From NCBI RefSeq assembly GCF_002214365.1, contig NZ_CP014854.1, forward strand, positions 1,240,001-1,304,000: a stretch of 64,000 nt of DNA. Direction: 5' to 3'. Below the pieces are notes generated by a model that did not search any database, had not been told where the DNA came from, and was given only the letters and a program-made list of their open reading frames with translations. The DNA is from Thermococcus celer Vu 13 = JCM 8558. Its GTDB lineage: Archaea > Methanobacteriota_B > Thermococci > Thermococcales > Thermococcaceae. Position numbers and translations under genes: made by a program. Positions 50,592 to 59,254 of the stretch are shown here, piece after piece. How positions within the stretch are numbered: position 1 is the stretch's first letter; each line of letters begins with the position of its first letter.

Positions 50592-51653
50592 TTAAGTATC
50601 CCCCGAGTAAATTTTGATTAATTTGGTTTCCATTATACCCCACGTGTAGTTCCTTAAAAAGATCCTCTTACCAACGTGGGCTTTTTTTCGTATTATCTTG
50701 GGGTTACCAGAGATCTCTCTGAGAGTCTTTTCAACGGCATCCTTCGAGTATTCAACAGGAATTACAAACTTTTTGGCCAGTTTTTCCGGCAGTGTCCCCT
50801 TAACCACAAGAACCGGAGTTCCCACCCACATGGCCTCAAACAGCTTGTTGGGAGATGCAATCCTGTTGTTAAGAATGCTTGGATTATAAAGAATAAATGT
50901 TAAATGGGCGTTGGAAAGTTCCATAATAGCCTGTTCATGGGGGATATACCCCAAAAAAATGGCAGGAGAAGATTTTATCTTTTCCTTAAGAACACCCATA
51001 CCAGCTATCCTCACCTCAAATCCTAAGGATCGTGAAATCTCAATGATCTCCTCTATAAAACGGCCTTTAGACAGAACTCCTCCATAGAAAAGCGTGAATC
51101 TCTTAGCCTTTCTCTGCAAATGTTTAAAAGGATTTATCGTGTTCATAACTACAACGTTTGCCTTCAGGCGTGCACGACCAAGAAGTATCCTGGTCATCTC
51201 AGGATTAACGGTTATAACAATATCAGACTCGCGCAACATAAGGGAATCAAAGCGTATTATCAATGAAGAAATTATCCTACTCCCAACGAAGCTCTCGTAG
51301 AGATCATGCACATCGTAGACCCACTTTATTCCCTTGAGCTTTTTGAAAACGAACCCCAGAACGGCCGTATCAAAGTCGTGGGTATGAATGGCATCAGGCT
51401 TTAACCTCAAAATAACCCTGAATACCTTAAGATAGAAAAGAGGAAGCTTCAAGACCATTAGCGGACCATATCCAGCTTTCGGTCCAAGGCGGAGAACAGA
51501 GAATCCCTCAATTTTTTCTTCTTTTGGATATCTTCTTTCCCTATCCCAGGCTATTACAATAACCTCATGTCCCGCTTTAGCCAGACTCTTAGCTTCCTTG
51601 TAGACCCTGGGATCAGGCTTGAACGGATTGCTGACGGTCATTACAATTTTCAT
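50592..51653 (-). CDS. Family 4-like glycosyltransferase
   Basis: 353 residues from ATG 51653 (MKIVMTVSNPFKPDPRVYKEA), preceded by AGGTGAT at about 5 bases; upstream in-frame starts lie inside the neighbouring gene. The GT-B N-domain shows HTHDFDTAVLGFVFKK and WVYDVHDLYESFVG. The C-domain has FTLFYGGVLSKGRFIEEI and ASPNKLFEAMWVGTPVLV, the donor-binding helix. No membrane segment is present. It is co-transcribed with the GT2 gene upstream and overlaps nothing; the epimerase start follows by one base. Confidence 0.88.
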   Translation of the reverse strand: MKIVMTVSNPFKPDPRVYKEAKSLAKAGHEVIVIAWDRERRYPKEEKIEGFSVLRLGPKAGYGPLMVLKLPLFYLKVFRVILRLKPDAIHTHDFDTAVLGFVFKKLKGIKWVYDVHDLYESFVGSRIISSLIIRFDSLMLRESDIVITVNPEMTRILLGRARLKANVVVMNTINPFKHLQRKAKRFTLFYGGVLSKGRFIEEIIEISRSLGFEVRIAGMGVLKEKIKSSPAIFLGYIPHEQAIMELSNAHLTFILYNPSILNNRIASPNKLFEAMWVGTPVLVVKGTLPEKLAKKFVIPVEYSKDAVEKTLREISGNPKIIRKKAHVGKRIFLRNYTWGIMETKLIKIYSGDT

Positions 51654-51657
51654 TTTA

Positions 51658-52629
51658 TCACCTGAATGCTCTCTTTCCAAGTAACAGTCCAACAACGAAT
51701 CCAAGGCTTATAACGTTATGGAAAAGGAACATGACGGGAGCCAGCCCAAGCGCGTCCGTGTTCCCCGTTTTTCGCCATAGTCGCACTCCCTCACCTGCCA
51801 AGGCGACCCAGTAAAGAGCAAATAGCCATCTAAAGAAAGAGAATAATGACAAACTCACCTCAAAGCCAAGGAACGCCAGCGGGAAGAGCCAAGTCCAGGA
51901 AAAATAACCCTTTCTTAGTGCAACACTTTTAACCGCCCCGTAATTAAAGCTCTGCTTTATAAATCCCCTCCAGCTGGAGCGGGCGAAGTAGTAGCTTCTA
52001 ATCTCGGGGTTAAAGAACAGTCTGTATCCCCTCTTGTTTATTCTCAGATTGAACTCAAAATCATCTCCAATAATCATATCCTCATCGAAACCCCCCACTT
52101 CCATTGCGATTTTTCTATCATAAAGGGCGAAAGCAACGGTCCTCGCGAAGTGAGGCCTTTCCTCGAACCAGAACGTGCTCGCACCGCTCAGGGGAGATGA
52201 GTAAACGAGGGTAACGAATCTGGCCAGTCTACTCTCGTAGAGCTTTATTATCTTCCCCCCAACGCCAGCCAGCTTTGGTTCTCTCTTCCTGACTTTAAGA
52301 AACGTTTCGACGCTTTTTCTCAGAAAATCCCGCTCCGGATACGCATGGGCCCCAAATATTATGAAGAACTCTCCCTTAGCATCTCTGAGCCCCATGTTGA
52401 AAGCGTATACCTGTCTGCGCTTTGGGTTGACTTTATAATTGATCAGGCCTGGGTGGCTTTTTTCAAATTCCCTTATTATTTCCGCGGTCTTATCAGTACT
52501 CATGCCATCATAGACAAAAATCTCATATCTGTCTTTTGGATAGTCCTGATTAACCCACTCTTCGAGACACTTCCGGATGTATTTCTCCTCATTATAGGCT
52601 GGGATTATAACACTCACAAAGGGAAGCAT
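51658..52629 (-). CDS. Membrane-anchored family 2 glycosyltransferase
   Basis: 323 residues from ATG 52629 (MLPFVSVIIPAYNEE), preceded by GGTGG at about 5 bases; a further 15 codons upstream are open but lack an RBS. GT-A motifs: VYDGMSTDKTAEIIREF near residue 40, and FGAHAYPERDF at the DxD position (AHA, unusual: the first Asp is replaced). FDEDMIIGDDFEFNLRI follows as the acceptor ED motif. Three C-terminal helices anchor it to the membrane. It is probably involved in extending a lipid-linked glycan. Confidence 0.85.
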   Translation of the reverse strand: MLPFVSVIIPAYNEEKYIRKCLEEWVNQDYPKDRYEIFVYDGMSTDKTAEIIREFEKSHPGLINYKVNPKRRQVYAFNMGLRDAKGEFFIIFGAHAYPERDFLRKSVETFLKVRKREPKLAGVGGKIIKLYESRLARFVTLVYSSPLSGASTFWFEERPHFARTVAFALYDRKIAMEVGGFDEDMIIGDDFEFNLRINKRGYRLFFNPEIRSYYFARSSWRGFIKQSFNYGAVKSVALRKGYFSWTWLFPLAFLGFEVSLSLFSFFRWLFALYWVALAGEGVRLWRKTGNTDALGLAPVMFLFHNVISLGFVVGLLLGKRAFR

Positions 52630-52689
52630 GATTCCACCTTTGGTAAAGTTTATATTGGAGATGGCTTTTAACATTGTTGGTGTTCAAAG

Positions 52690-53295
52690 ATGGCTCAAAA
52701 GTTTTTCGTCCATCCATTAGCCGTTGTTGAGGAAGGCGCCGAGATAGGAGAGGGAACCAGAATATGGCACTTCGCCCACGTCAGAAAGGGTGCCAGGATA
52801 GGCAAGAACTGCAACATCGGAAAGGACGTTTACATCGATGTCAACGTTAAAATCGGAAACAACGTGAAGATCCAGAACGGGGTAAGCGTTTACCACGGCG
52901 TCAAGGTCGAGGACGACGTCTTCCTCGGCCCCCATATGACCTTCACGAACGACCTCTATCCAAGGGCCTTCAACGAGGACTGGGAAGTCGTCCCGACCCT
53001 CGTCAAAAAGGGCGCTTCTATTGGAGCCCACGCGACAATAGTCTGCGGGGTTACAATCGGTGAGTACGCGATGGTGGGGGCTGGAGCCGTAGTCACAAAA
53101 GACGTCCCGCCCTTCGGCCTCGTCTACGGCAACCCAGCCCGTCTGAAGGGCTTCGTCTGCTACTGCGGGCATAAGCTAACGGAGAAAATTGGGGAAGACA
53201 AGGAGTATATCATCTTCAAATGCTCCCACTGCGGTAGGGAAGTTAAAATAAGAAAGGAAGATTATGAAAGGTACCTGAGGGAAAAAGACCTGTGA
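52690..53295 (+). CDS. wbpD: UDP-2-acetamido-3-amino-uronate N-acetyltransferase (WbpD-like)
   Basis: 201 residues of left-handed beta-helix acyltransferase. Hexapeptide repeats run from [20 protein letters not shown] to [20 protein letters not shown] (about 5-135). The catalytic-site segment is [15 protein letters not shown] near residue 78. Unlike typical WbpD, it carries a C-terminal zinc-ribbon-like extension with CYCGHKL and [13 protein letters not shown] (about 154-190). It acetylates the 3-amino group of UDP-GlcNAc3NA using acetyl-CoA. First gene of a forward operon with wbpE, wbpB and wbpA-like genes (4-base gap to the next). Confidence 0.88.
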   Translation: MAQKFFVHPLAVVEEGAEIGEGTRIWHFAHVRKGARIGKNCNIGKDVYIDVNVKIGNNVKIQNGVSVYHGVKVEDDVFLGPHMTFTNDLYPRAFNEDWEVVPTLVKKGASIGAHATIVCGVTIGEYAMVGAGAVVTKDVPPFGLVYGNPARLKGFVCYCGHKLTEKIGEDKEYIIFKCSHCGREVKIRKEDYERYLREKDL

Positions 53296-53299
53296 GGCG

Positions 53300-54409
53300 A
53301 TGAGAATGAGGAGCATCCCGATAGCCAAGCCACTGATTGGAGAAGAGGAGATAAACGCGGTCGTTGAAGTCCTGAAGAGTGGAATGCTCGCCCACGGAAA
53401 GGAAGTCGAGGCCTTTGAGAGGGAATTCGCCGATTATTTGGGGGCGAAACACGGGGTAGCCGTGACGAACGGAACCGCCGCCCTGGACGTCGCGCTGAAG
53501 GCCCTCGAAATAAAACCGGGCGACGAGGTGATAACCACCCCCTTCACCTTCATAGCCTCCGCCTCCTCCATCCTCTTCCAGGGCGCGAGGCCCGTCTTCG
53601 CCGACATAGACCCCAAAACGTACAACCTCGACCCGAACGAGGTCCTCGAGAGGATAACTCCAAAGACCAGGGCCATCCTCGTAGTCCACCTTTACGGCCA
53701 GCCAGCCAACATAAAGGCCTTCAGGGAGATAGCCGATGACCATAACCTCTACCTCGTCGAGGACTGCGCCCAGGCCCACGGGGCCGAGTTCGAGGGCCAA
53801 AAAGTCGGAACCTTCGGCGACGTAGCGGCGTTCAGCTTCTACCCGACGAAGAACATGACGACCGGAGAGGGGGGCATGGTGGTCACAGATGACGACGAGC
53901 TCGCGAGGAGGGCCAGGCTCATCAGGAGCCACGGGCAGGCCGAGAAGTACCTCCACGTGGAGCTCGGCTACAACCTGAGGACGACCAACATGGCCGGGGC
54001 TCTCGGCAGGGTTCAGCTGAGGAAGCTCGACGGATGGAACAGGAAGAGGAACGAGAACGCCAAAAAGCTGACGGAGGGCATTGGGAAGATCGGGGGTTTG
54101 ATCCCACCCTACGTTGACCCGAGGGTTTACCACGTCTTCCACCAGTACGTCGTTAGGGTCGAGGACGACTTTCCGCTGGGCAGGGACGAGCTGATGGCGA
54201 AGTTGAGGGAGAGGGGAATCGGCACGGCCGTTCACTACCCGATGCCCGTCCACCACCAACCGCTCTTCCAGAAGCTCGGTTACGAGAAGGACTGCTGTCC
54301 GAACGCTATTGAGGCGAGTAAGAAGGTTCTAAGCCTGCCCGTCCATCCAGCTGTGAGCGAGGAGGACATCGGGTACATAATCCAGACGCTGAAGGAGCTC
54401 GCCTCTTAA
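53300..54409 (+). CDS. wbpE: DegT/DnrJ/EryC1-type sugar aminotransferase (WbpE-like)
   Basis: 369 residues. PLP-dependent fold-type I: NGTAALDVALKALEIKPGDE near 56, LVEDCAQAHGAEFEGQKVG near 153, and the PLP lysine in FSFYPTKNMTTGEGGMVVT (K near 182). The C-terminus has RGIGTAVHYPMPVHHQPLF. It transfers an amino group from glutamate to the 3-keto sugar made by the WbpB-like enzyme. Standard length. It lies between wbpD and wbpB in the same operon. Confidence 0.92.
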   Translation: MRMRSIPIAKPLIGEEEINAVVEVLKSGMLAHGKEVEAFEREFADYLGAKHGVAVTNGTAALDVALKALEIKPGDEVITTPFTFIASASSILFQGARPVFADIDPKTYNLDPNEVLERITPKTRAILVVHLYGQPANIKAFREIADDHNLYLVEDCAQAHGAEFEGQKVGTFGDVAAFSFYPTKNMTTGEGGMVVTDDDELARRARLIRSHGQAEKYLHVELGYNLRTTNMAGALGRVQLRKLDGWNRKRNENAKKLTEGIGKIGGLIPPYVDPRVYHVFHQYVVRVEDDFPLGRDELMAKLRERGIGTAVHYPMPVHHQPLFQKLGYEKDCCPNAIEASKKVLSLPVHPAVSEEDIGYIIQTLKELAS

Positions 54410-54456
54410 TCCTTCCATTTTAAAGTGTTCAAAAGTTGGCGGTCGGGTGCGTTAAA

Positions 54457-55407
54457 ATGCTCAGGGTCGGGGTCGTCGGCGTTGGAATGATGGGGCAGCA
54501 CCACGTGAGGGTTTACTCGGAGCTGGCCAGGGAAGGCAGGGTCGAGCTCGTCGGTATCGCGGACGCCAACCTTGAAAGGGCCAAGGAACTGGCCAGGAAA
54601 TTCGGCACGAAAGCATACTCAGATTATCGGGAGCTCGCGAAGGAAGGGCTGGATGCGGTGGACATAGCGGTCCCGACTTCCCTGCACAGGGAAGTTGCCC
54701 TAGAGTTCATCGAAGCCGGAACGAGCGTCCTCGTGGAGAAACCCATAGCCGACACGATCGAGAACGCCCGGGCGATAATCGAGGCGGCCGAGAGGGAAGG
54801 GGTAACGCTCATGGTCGGCCACATAGAGCGCTTTAATCCGGCCGTTCTAAAGCTCAAGGAACTCGTATCGAGGGGAGAGCTCGGCAGGCTGGTAACGGTG
54901 AGCGCCAAGCGCGTTGGCCCCATGGCGGCGAGGATAAGGGACGTGGGCATAATAATCGACCTCGGGGTTCATGACATAGACGTCATCAGCTACCTCTTCG
55001 GAGAGCCCGTTAAGACGGTCTACGCGAGGGCCAAGAACGTGGTTCATCCAGCTGGGGTTGAGGATCACGCACTCATAACCCTCGGCTTCGACGACGGAAG
55101 CGGCATAGTGGAGACCAACTGGCTGACGCCTCACAAGACGAGAACGCTCACCGTTGTCGGAACCGGAGGAATAGCCTACCTGGACTACATCGAGCAGAGT
55201 CTCAAGCTGTACAACAGCGAGTGGATAAAGGAGGCCAAGATCCAGAAGAGGGAACCGCTGAGGAACGAGCTGGAACACTTCGTGGAGTGCGTTGAGAAAG
55301 GGAAGCGGCCGATAGTTGACGGGAAGGCCGGAATGCACGCCCTTAAGGTCGCTCTCCTCGCCCAGGAGAGCGCGAGAACCGGCAAGGTTCTGGAGGTGGA
55401 AGGATGA
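54457..55407 (+). CDS. wbpB: Gfo/Idh/MocA sugar 3-dehydrogenase (WbpB-like)
   Basis: 316 residues from ATG 54457 (MLRVGVVGVGMMGQHH), with GGGTG about 7 bases upstream; an earlier TTG at 54436 has no RBS. The Rossmann motif VGVVGVGMMGQHHVRVY is followed by the catalytic EKPIADTIENAR (K near 91). DLGVHDIDVISYLFG is the His-containing motif near 171. It oxidises the C3 hydroxyl of UDP-GlcNAcA to the keto form using NAD+. The stop overlaps the wbpA-like start by four bases (ATGA). Confidence 0.92.
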   Translation: MLRVGVVGVGMMGQHHVRVYSELAREGRVELVGIADANLERAKELARKFGTKAYSDYRELAKEGLDAVDIAVPTSLHREVALEFIEAGTSVLVEKPIADTIENARAIIEAAEREGVTLMVGHIERFNPAVLKLKELVSRGELGRLVTVSAKRVGPMAARIRDVGIIIDLGVHDIDVISYLFGEPVKTVYARAKNVVHPAGVEDHALITLGFDDGSGIVETNWLTPHKTRTLTVVGTGGIAYLDYIEQSLKLYNSEWIKEAKIQKREPLRNELEHFVECVEKGKRPIVDGKAGMHALKVALLAQESARTGKVLEVEG

Positions 55408-56750
55408 AGCTCATCGGATTGAACCGGGAGGAGGTTAAGAACGCCCTCAAAACCGGGAGGGTTACGATAGCCGTTTACGGCATGGGCAAGATGGGACTGC
55501 CGCTGGCCGCGGTCTTCGCCGACCACGGGGCTAAGGTCATAGGAGTGGACATCAACGAGCGCGTTGTCGAGAATATAAATCGCGGCGAGAACCACATCAA
55601 GGAGGAGCCCGGCCTCGACGAACTCGTGAGGAGGAACGTTGAGGTGGGAAGGTTAAGGGCCACCACGGACGGTATTCGAGCGGCGAAAGAGGCGGACGTG
55701 ATGGTCATCCTCGTCCCGACGCTGACGGACGAGCGGGGCAACCTGAAGCTCGGTCCCGTCTACGACGTGGCGGAGAAGATCTCGAAGGGGCTTGAAAGGG
55801 GGGACATCATCATAACAGAGGCGACGATGCCACCCGGAACCACCGAGAGCCTCATCCCAATCTTTGAAAAATCTGGCCTTAAGGTTGGAGAATTCGGGCT
55901 GGCCCACGCACCGGAGAGAACGATGACCGGGACGGCCATCAGGGACATCACGGGACAGTACCCAAAGATAGTGGGGGCGAGCGACGAGAAGACGCTGGAA
56001 GCCGTCATTGGAATCTACGAGACCATCAACGGGAAGGGCGTCATCCCTATGAGTTCCATCAAGGCGGCGGAGGCTGTGAAAGTCTTTGAAGGCGTTTACA
56101 GGGACGTGAACATCGCGCTGGCCAACGAGTTAGCCCTGTGGTGCGAGGAGCACGGGCTGGACGCCCTCGAAGTCTTCCAGGCGGCAAACACACAGCCCTA
56201 CTGTCACCTGCACATGCCAGGAGCCGGAGTAGGAGGGCACTGCATTCCGGTCTACCCGTGGTTCGTTATCAACCTCGCTAAAAAGACCAATCCGCGCCTG
56301 ATAAAGACCGCAAGGGAAATAAACGATTCGATGCCCCATCACGTCGTTGAACTTACCGTCAAGGGGCTGAACGATGCCGGGAGGCCGCTTAAGGGTAGCA
56401 ACGTCCTTGTGCTCGGCTTAACCTTCAGGGGAGGAGTTAGGGAGTTCATGAAGGCGGCGGCGAAGCCGATCATCGAGGAGCTCAAGGAGTGGGGTGCCAA
56501 CGTTTACGCCTACGACCCGCTGTGCACTCGGGAGGACGCGGAGCGTTTTGGCGCCGGGTGGAAAGAGGATTTCAGAGGTATTGACGCTATAGTGATAACG
56601 GCTGACCACAGGGAGTTTAAGGAGTTGAATCTTGAAAGACTTGCGGGAGAGATGAGGACGAAGGTGATAGTGGACGGCAGGAACGTTCTCGATCCGGAGA
56701 AGGCCCGGAAGTACGGGTTCAGATATTTGAAAGTAGGGAACGCAGGATAG
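55404..56750 (+). CDS. wbpA: UDP-N-acetyl-hexosamine 6-dehydrogenase (WbpA/WecC-like)
   Basis: 448 residues of the UDP-glucose/GlcNAc dehydrogenase family. The N-terminal NAD site is VYGMGKMGLPLAAVFADHG (near 27-45). The catalytic cysteine lies in GAGVGGHCIPVYPWFV (C near 275) and the C-terminal UDP domain in NVLVLGLTFRGGVREF. Four-electron oxidation of the C6 alcohol gives the uronic acid. It provides UDP-GlcNAcA for WbpB, or UDP-ManNAcA if its substrate is UDP-ManNAc; the two cannot be separated by sequence alone. The linked wbpB, E and D genes favour the former. T-runs follow the stop. Confidence 0.92.
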   Translation: MKLIGLNREEVKNALKTGRVTIAVYGMGKMGLPLAAVFADHGAKVIGVDINERVVENINRGENHIKEEPGLDELVRRNVEVGRLRATTDGIRAAKEADVMVILVPTLTDERGNLKLGPVYDVAEKISKGLERGDIIITEATMPPGTTESLIPIFEKSGLKVGEFGLAHAPERTMTGTAIRDITGQYPKIVGASDEKTLEAVIGIYETINGKGVIPMSSIKAAEAVKVFEGVYRDVNIALANELALWCEEHGLDALEVFQAANTQPYCHLHMPGAGVGGHCIPVYPWFVINLAKKTNPRLIKTAREINDSMPHHVVELTVKGLNDAGRPLKGSNVLVLGLTFRGGVREFMKAAAKPIIEELKEWGANVYAYDPLCTREDAERFGAGWKEDFRGIDAIVITADHREFKELNLERLAGEMRTKVIVDGRNVLDPEKARKYGFRYLKVGNAG

Positions 56751-56756
56751 TGCCGT

Positions 56757-56778
56757 CTTATTTTTCTGCCATTTTTAG
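56757..56778 (+). terminator. T-rich terminator after the wbp operon
   Basis: CTTATTTTTCTGCCATTTTTAG follows the wbpA-like stop within ten bases; two T5 runs fit archaeal termination. Confidence 0.5.
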
Positions 56779-56800
56779 TCGAGATTGGGGTAAAGGGTAC

Positions 56801-56810
56801 ATTTTTAAAC
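56801..56810 (+). promoter_or_regulatory. TATA element of the M50 protease gene
   Basis: ATTTTTAAAC about 30 bases before GTG 56832 and 40 before ATG 56841, correctly spaced for a start near 56832. Confidence 0.4.
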
Positions 56811-56840
56811 CCGCACAAAGAGAGTCTATCGGTGGCCCAA

Positions 56841-57974
56841 ATGAACGGCACCCTCGTCACGGTAATCATCGGCATCACCGCCTTCTGGCTGGTACTCTAC
56901 GCCCTCTTCGGAAGGGAAGGCGAAAAGGAGGAGGGCCTCTCCGTTGACATGTTCGTCGCGATGTGGAGGACGAAGAGGCTCCTCGGATTCATAGATTCGA
57001 TGGCGAGAAAGGCCCCGCGCTTCTGGAAGGTTTACGGTGATGTGGGGGTGGCCCTCGGCTTCCTCGGCATGGCGTACGTCTTCTACGCCCTCTTCAAAAC
57101 CGCCACGAAAACGGTTCAGACAGGCGGCAAGGCCGCTGGAGTTCAGCTCGTCATCCCGGGCATCACGATACCCCTCTGGTACGGCCTGATAGGGCTGGTG
57201 GTGGTCATGGTAGTCCACGAGCTCAGCCACGGTGTGGTGGCGAAGGCCCAGAGACTGCCTCTAAAATCGGTCGGCCTGGTTCTTCTGGCGGTCATCCCCG
57301 GGGCTTTCGTGGAACCGGACGAGGAAGAGCTTGGAAAAGCACCCCTCCGCGCGAGACTCCGCGTTTACGGCGCCGGGTCTATGGCAAACGTTGTGACCGC
57401 CCTCCTGACACTCCTTCTCATAAACTTGGCCATAACCCCCGCTCTCCAGCCCTCCGGAGTTCTCGTCTCCGGAGTCCTCGAGGACGGTCCCGCGGCCGGC
57501 GTTCTCCAGGAGGGGGACGTCATAACGGCCATAAACGGGCAGACGATAACCGACATGGCGAGCTTCATAAACTTCATGAACGCCACGAAGCCCGGCCAGG
57601 TTATCACGCTCACCGTACTCCGGAACGGGGAGGAGATAAACCTAAACCTGAAGCTCGGCGCCCATCCTGATAACCCTGAGAAGGGTTACATCGGTATATA
57701 CCCTGCCCAGCACGTGGTCTCAAAGATGGGCCACGAGAACATCGTGCTACCGCTGTTCTTCACTCTCTACTGGATCTACGTGCTCAACCTTGGAATAGGC
57801 CTGATGAACCTCTTCCCGCTGGTTCCGCTTGACGGGGGCAGGATGCTCGACGACGTCGTTAAGGCCTACCTGCCGGAGAAGATCGCCAGACCGGTGAGTT
57901 ACTTCACGATAGGCGTCGGCCTGCTCCTCCTGGCGGTGAACCTCTGGCCTGCGCTGATGAACCTCGTCCATTAG
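56841..57974 (+). CDS. M50-family site-2 protease with PDZ domain
   Basis: About 377 residues from ATG 56841, which has GGTGG six bases upstream; GTG 56832 is the alternative. Multiple helices surround the zinc motif VVHELSHGVVAKA (HExxH, H126 and H130). A PDZ domain at about 205-275 contains GPAAGVLQEGDVITAINGQ. The third zinc ligand lies in LVPLDGGRMLDD (D near 331). The family cleaves membrane-spanning substrates, often releasing regulators. The substrate is unknown. Confidence 0.92.
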   Translation: MNGTLVTVIIGITAFWLVLYALFGREGEKEEGLSVDMFVAMWRTKRLLGFIDSMARKAPRFWKVYGDVGVALGFLGMAYVFYALFKTATKTVQTGGKAAGVQLVIPGITIPLWYGLIGLVVVMVVHELSHGVVAKAQRLPLKSVGLVLLAVIPGAFVEPDEEELGKAPLRARLRVYGAGSMANVVTALLTLLLINLAITPALQPSGVLVSGVLEDGPAAGVLQEGDVITAINGQTITDMASFINFMNATKPGQVITLTVLRNGEEINLNLKLGAHPDNPEKGYIGIYPAQHVVSKMGHENIVLPLFFTLYWIYVLNLGIGLMNLFPLVPLDGGRMLDDVVKAYLPEKIARPVSYFTIGVGLLLLAVNLWPALMNLVH

Positions 57975-58018
57975 CTAAGCTTTTTAACCTCCTCTTCTTC
58001 GGCCAGGTTGGTGAGGGG

Positions 58019-58990
58019 ATGAAGTGCTCGAAGTGCAACCGCGAGGCCGTTTACCACGCACGTTATAGTGGGAGGTATTACTGTAAAAAACATTTCAACG
58101 AGCTCGTGGAGAAGAGGTTCAAGGAGACCGTTAAGAGGTACCGGCTCATTGAGAAGGGCGAGAGGATAGCCGTCGGCGTCTCCGGCGGGAAGGACAGCGT
58201 GGTTCTCATGCACCTACTCGCGAAGCTCCTCGAGAGGTTCCCCTTCGAGCTCGTGGCGATAACGATAGACGAGGGCATAGCCGGTTACAGGCCGCCGAGC
58301 ATCGAGGTGGCGAGGAGGAACGCGAAAAAGCTGGGGGTGGAGCACAGGATCTACTCGTTCAAGGAATACATCGGGTTCACCCTCGACGAGACCGTTGAGG
58401 TAATGGGGAGCTTCGAGAGGGGCGAGAGGGTTGGGGCCTGCTCCTACTGTGGTGTGTGGAGGCGCTGGCTCCTCAACTACGCGGCCAGGGACGTTGAGGC
58501 GGACAAGCTGGCCGTCGGCCACAACCTCGACGACGAGGTTCAGATGTTCCTCATGAACCTCCTCAGGGGGGACGTAGCGCGCCTCGGAAGGACCGGGCCG
58601 TACTACGAGGAAGTTCATCCAGAGCTCGTTCCGAGGATAAAACCGCTCCGCGAGACCCCTGAGAAGGAGATAGTACTCTACGCGGTTCTCAACGGCATCG
58701 AGGTGGATCTAAGCGAGTGCCCCTACGCGGTGGAGGCCTTCAGGGCCGAGATAAGGGACTGGATAAACGAGATGGAGGAGGAGCATCCCGGCACGAAATA
58801 TCAACTCCTCAGGAGCTACGACAAGCTCTTCCCGCTGATAGCGAGGACGTACACGAAGAAGACGGGTGAGCTGAACCGCTGTAAGATATGCGGCCAGCCC
58901 ACGACCGGTGAGATCTGCAAGGCCTGCCAGTTCCGCCTCCAAGTCGAGAAAAAGGCGAGGGAGATGGGCCTGACCTTCAGGGTTGAGTGA
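58019..58990 (+). CDS. tRNA 2-thiolation protein Ncs6/CtuA (TtuA paralogue)
   Basis: 323 residues. Zinc finger CSKCNREAVYHARYSG...CKKHF at the start, PP-loop VGVSGGKDSVVLMHLL near residue 53, catalytic/cluster cysteines in GACSYCGVWRRW and SECPYAVEAFR, and C-terminal zinc finger CKICGQPTTGEICKAC. It matches the archaeal Ncs6/CtuA branch, which thiolates wobble U34, distinct from TtuA (30243). With Elp3 in the same window this suggests mcm5s2U-type modification. The start sits at ATG 58019 after GGTGAGGGG. Confidence 0.87.
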   Translation: MKCSKCNREAVYHARYSGRYYCKKHFNELVEKRFKETVKRYRLIEKGERIAVGVSGGKDSVVLMHLLAKLLERFPFELVAITIDEGIAGYRPPSIEVARRNAKKLGVEHRIYSFKEYIGFTLDETVEVMGSFERGERVGACSYCGVWRRWLLNYAARDVEADKLAVGHNLDDEVQMFLMNLLRGDVARLGRTGPYYEEVHPELVPRIKPLRETPEKEIVLYAVLNGIEVDLSECPYAVEAFRAEIRDWINEMEEEHPGTKYQLLRSYDKLFPLIARTYTKKTGELNRCKICGQPTTGEICKACQFRLQVEKKAREMGLTFRVE

Positions 58991-59019
58991 GCAGGTTGGA
59001 TAAGTAAACTGAACGAGTA

Positions 59020-59052
59020 TTTATAAAGGGATTGTTCAACATTATGAACAAT
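59020..59052 (+). promoter_or_regulatory. TATA box plus palindromic operator
   Basis: TTTATAAAGG (59020-59029) is followed immediately by ATTGTTCA-ACATTA-TGAACAAT (59031-59052), a perfect 8-base inverted repeat that covers the expected transcription start and touches the ATG of the small gene at 59051. The position is classical for repressor occlusion. Confidence 0.6.
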
Positions 59053-59251
59053 GAAACGGGAGATCTTAACGCCGATTCCCCTCGATGAACTCGAGGGGAT
59101 AAGGGAGGGGAGCGGTGCGGTGGTTACCCTAACCCTCCTCGGAAAGGTAGAGAGGAACGGCATACCCCTGAACATTGTCCAGATCGAAGGGGAAGCCGGG
59201 GAAATAGAGCGCTTCATGGAGAGGCTCAGGATGGCGAGGGCGGGCGGTTGA
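59051..59251 (+). CDS. Small conserved-looking protein, 66 residues
   Basis: Begins MKREILTPIPLDELEGIREG and has a mixed alpha/beta pattern with VVTLTLLGKVERNGIPL and a C-terminal helix RFMERLRMARAGG. It has no DNA-binding helix-turn-helix and no membrane segment. It starts inside a palindromic operator (59031-59052). A decayed CPBP protease gene follows four bases later and was probably in the same operon. Function is unknown. Confidence 0.55.
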   Translation: MKREILTPIPLDELEGIREGSGAVVTLTLLGKVERNGIPLNIVQIEGEAGEIERFMERLRMARAGG

Positions 59252-59254
59252 GTT

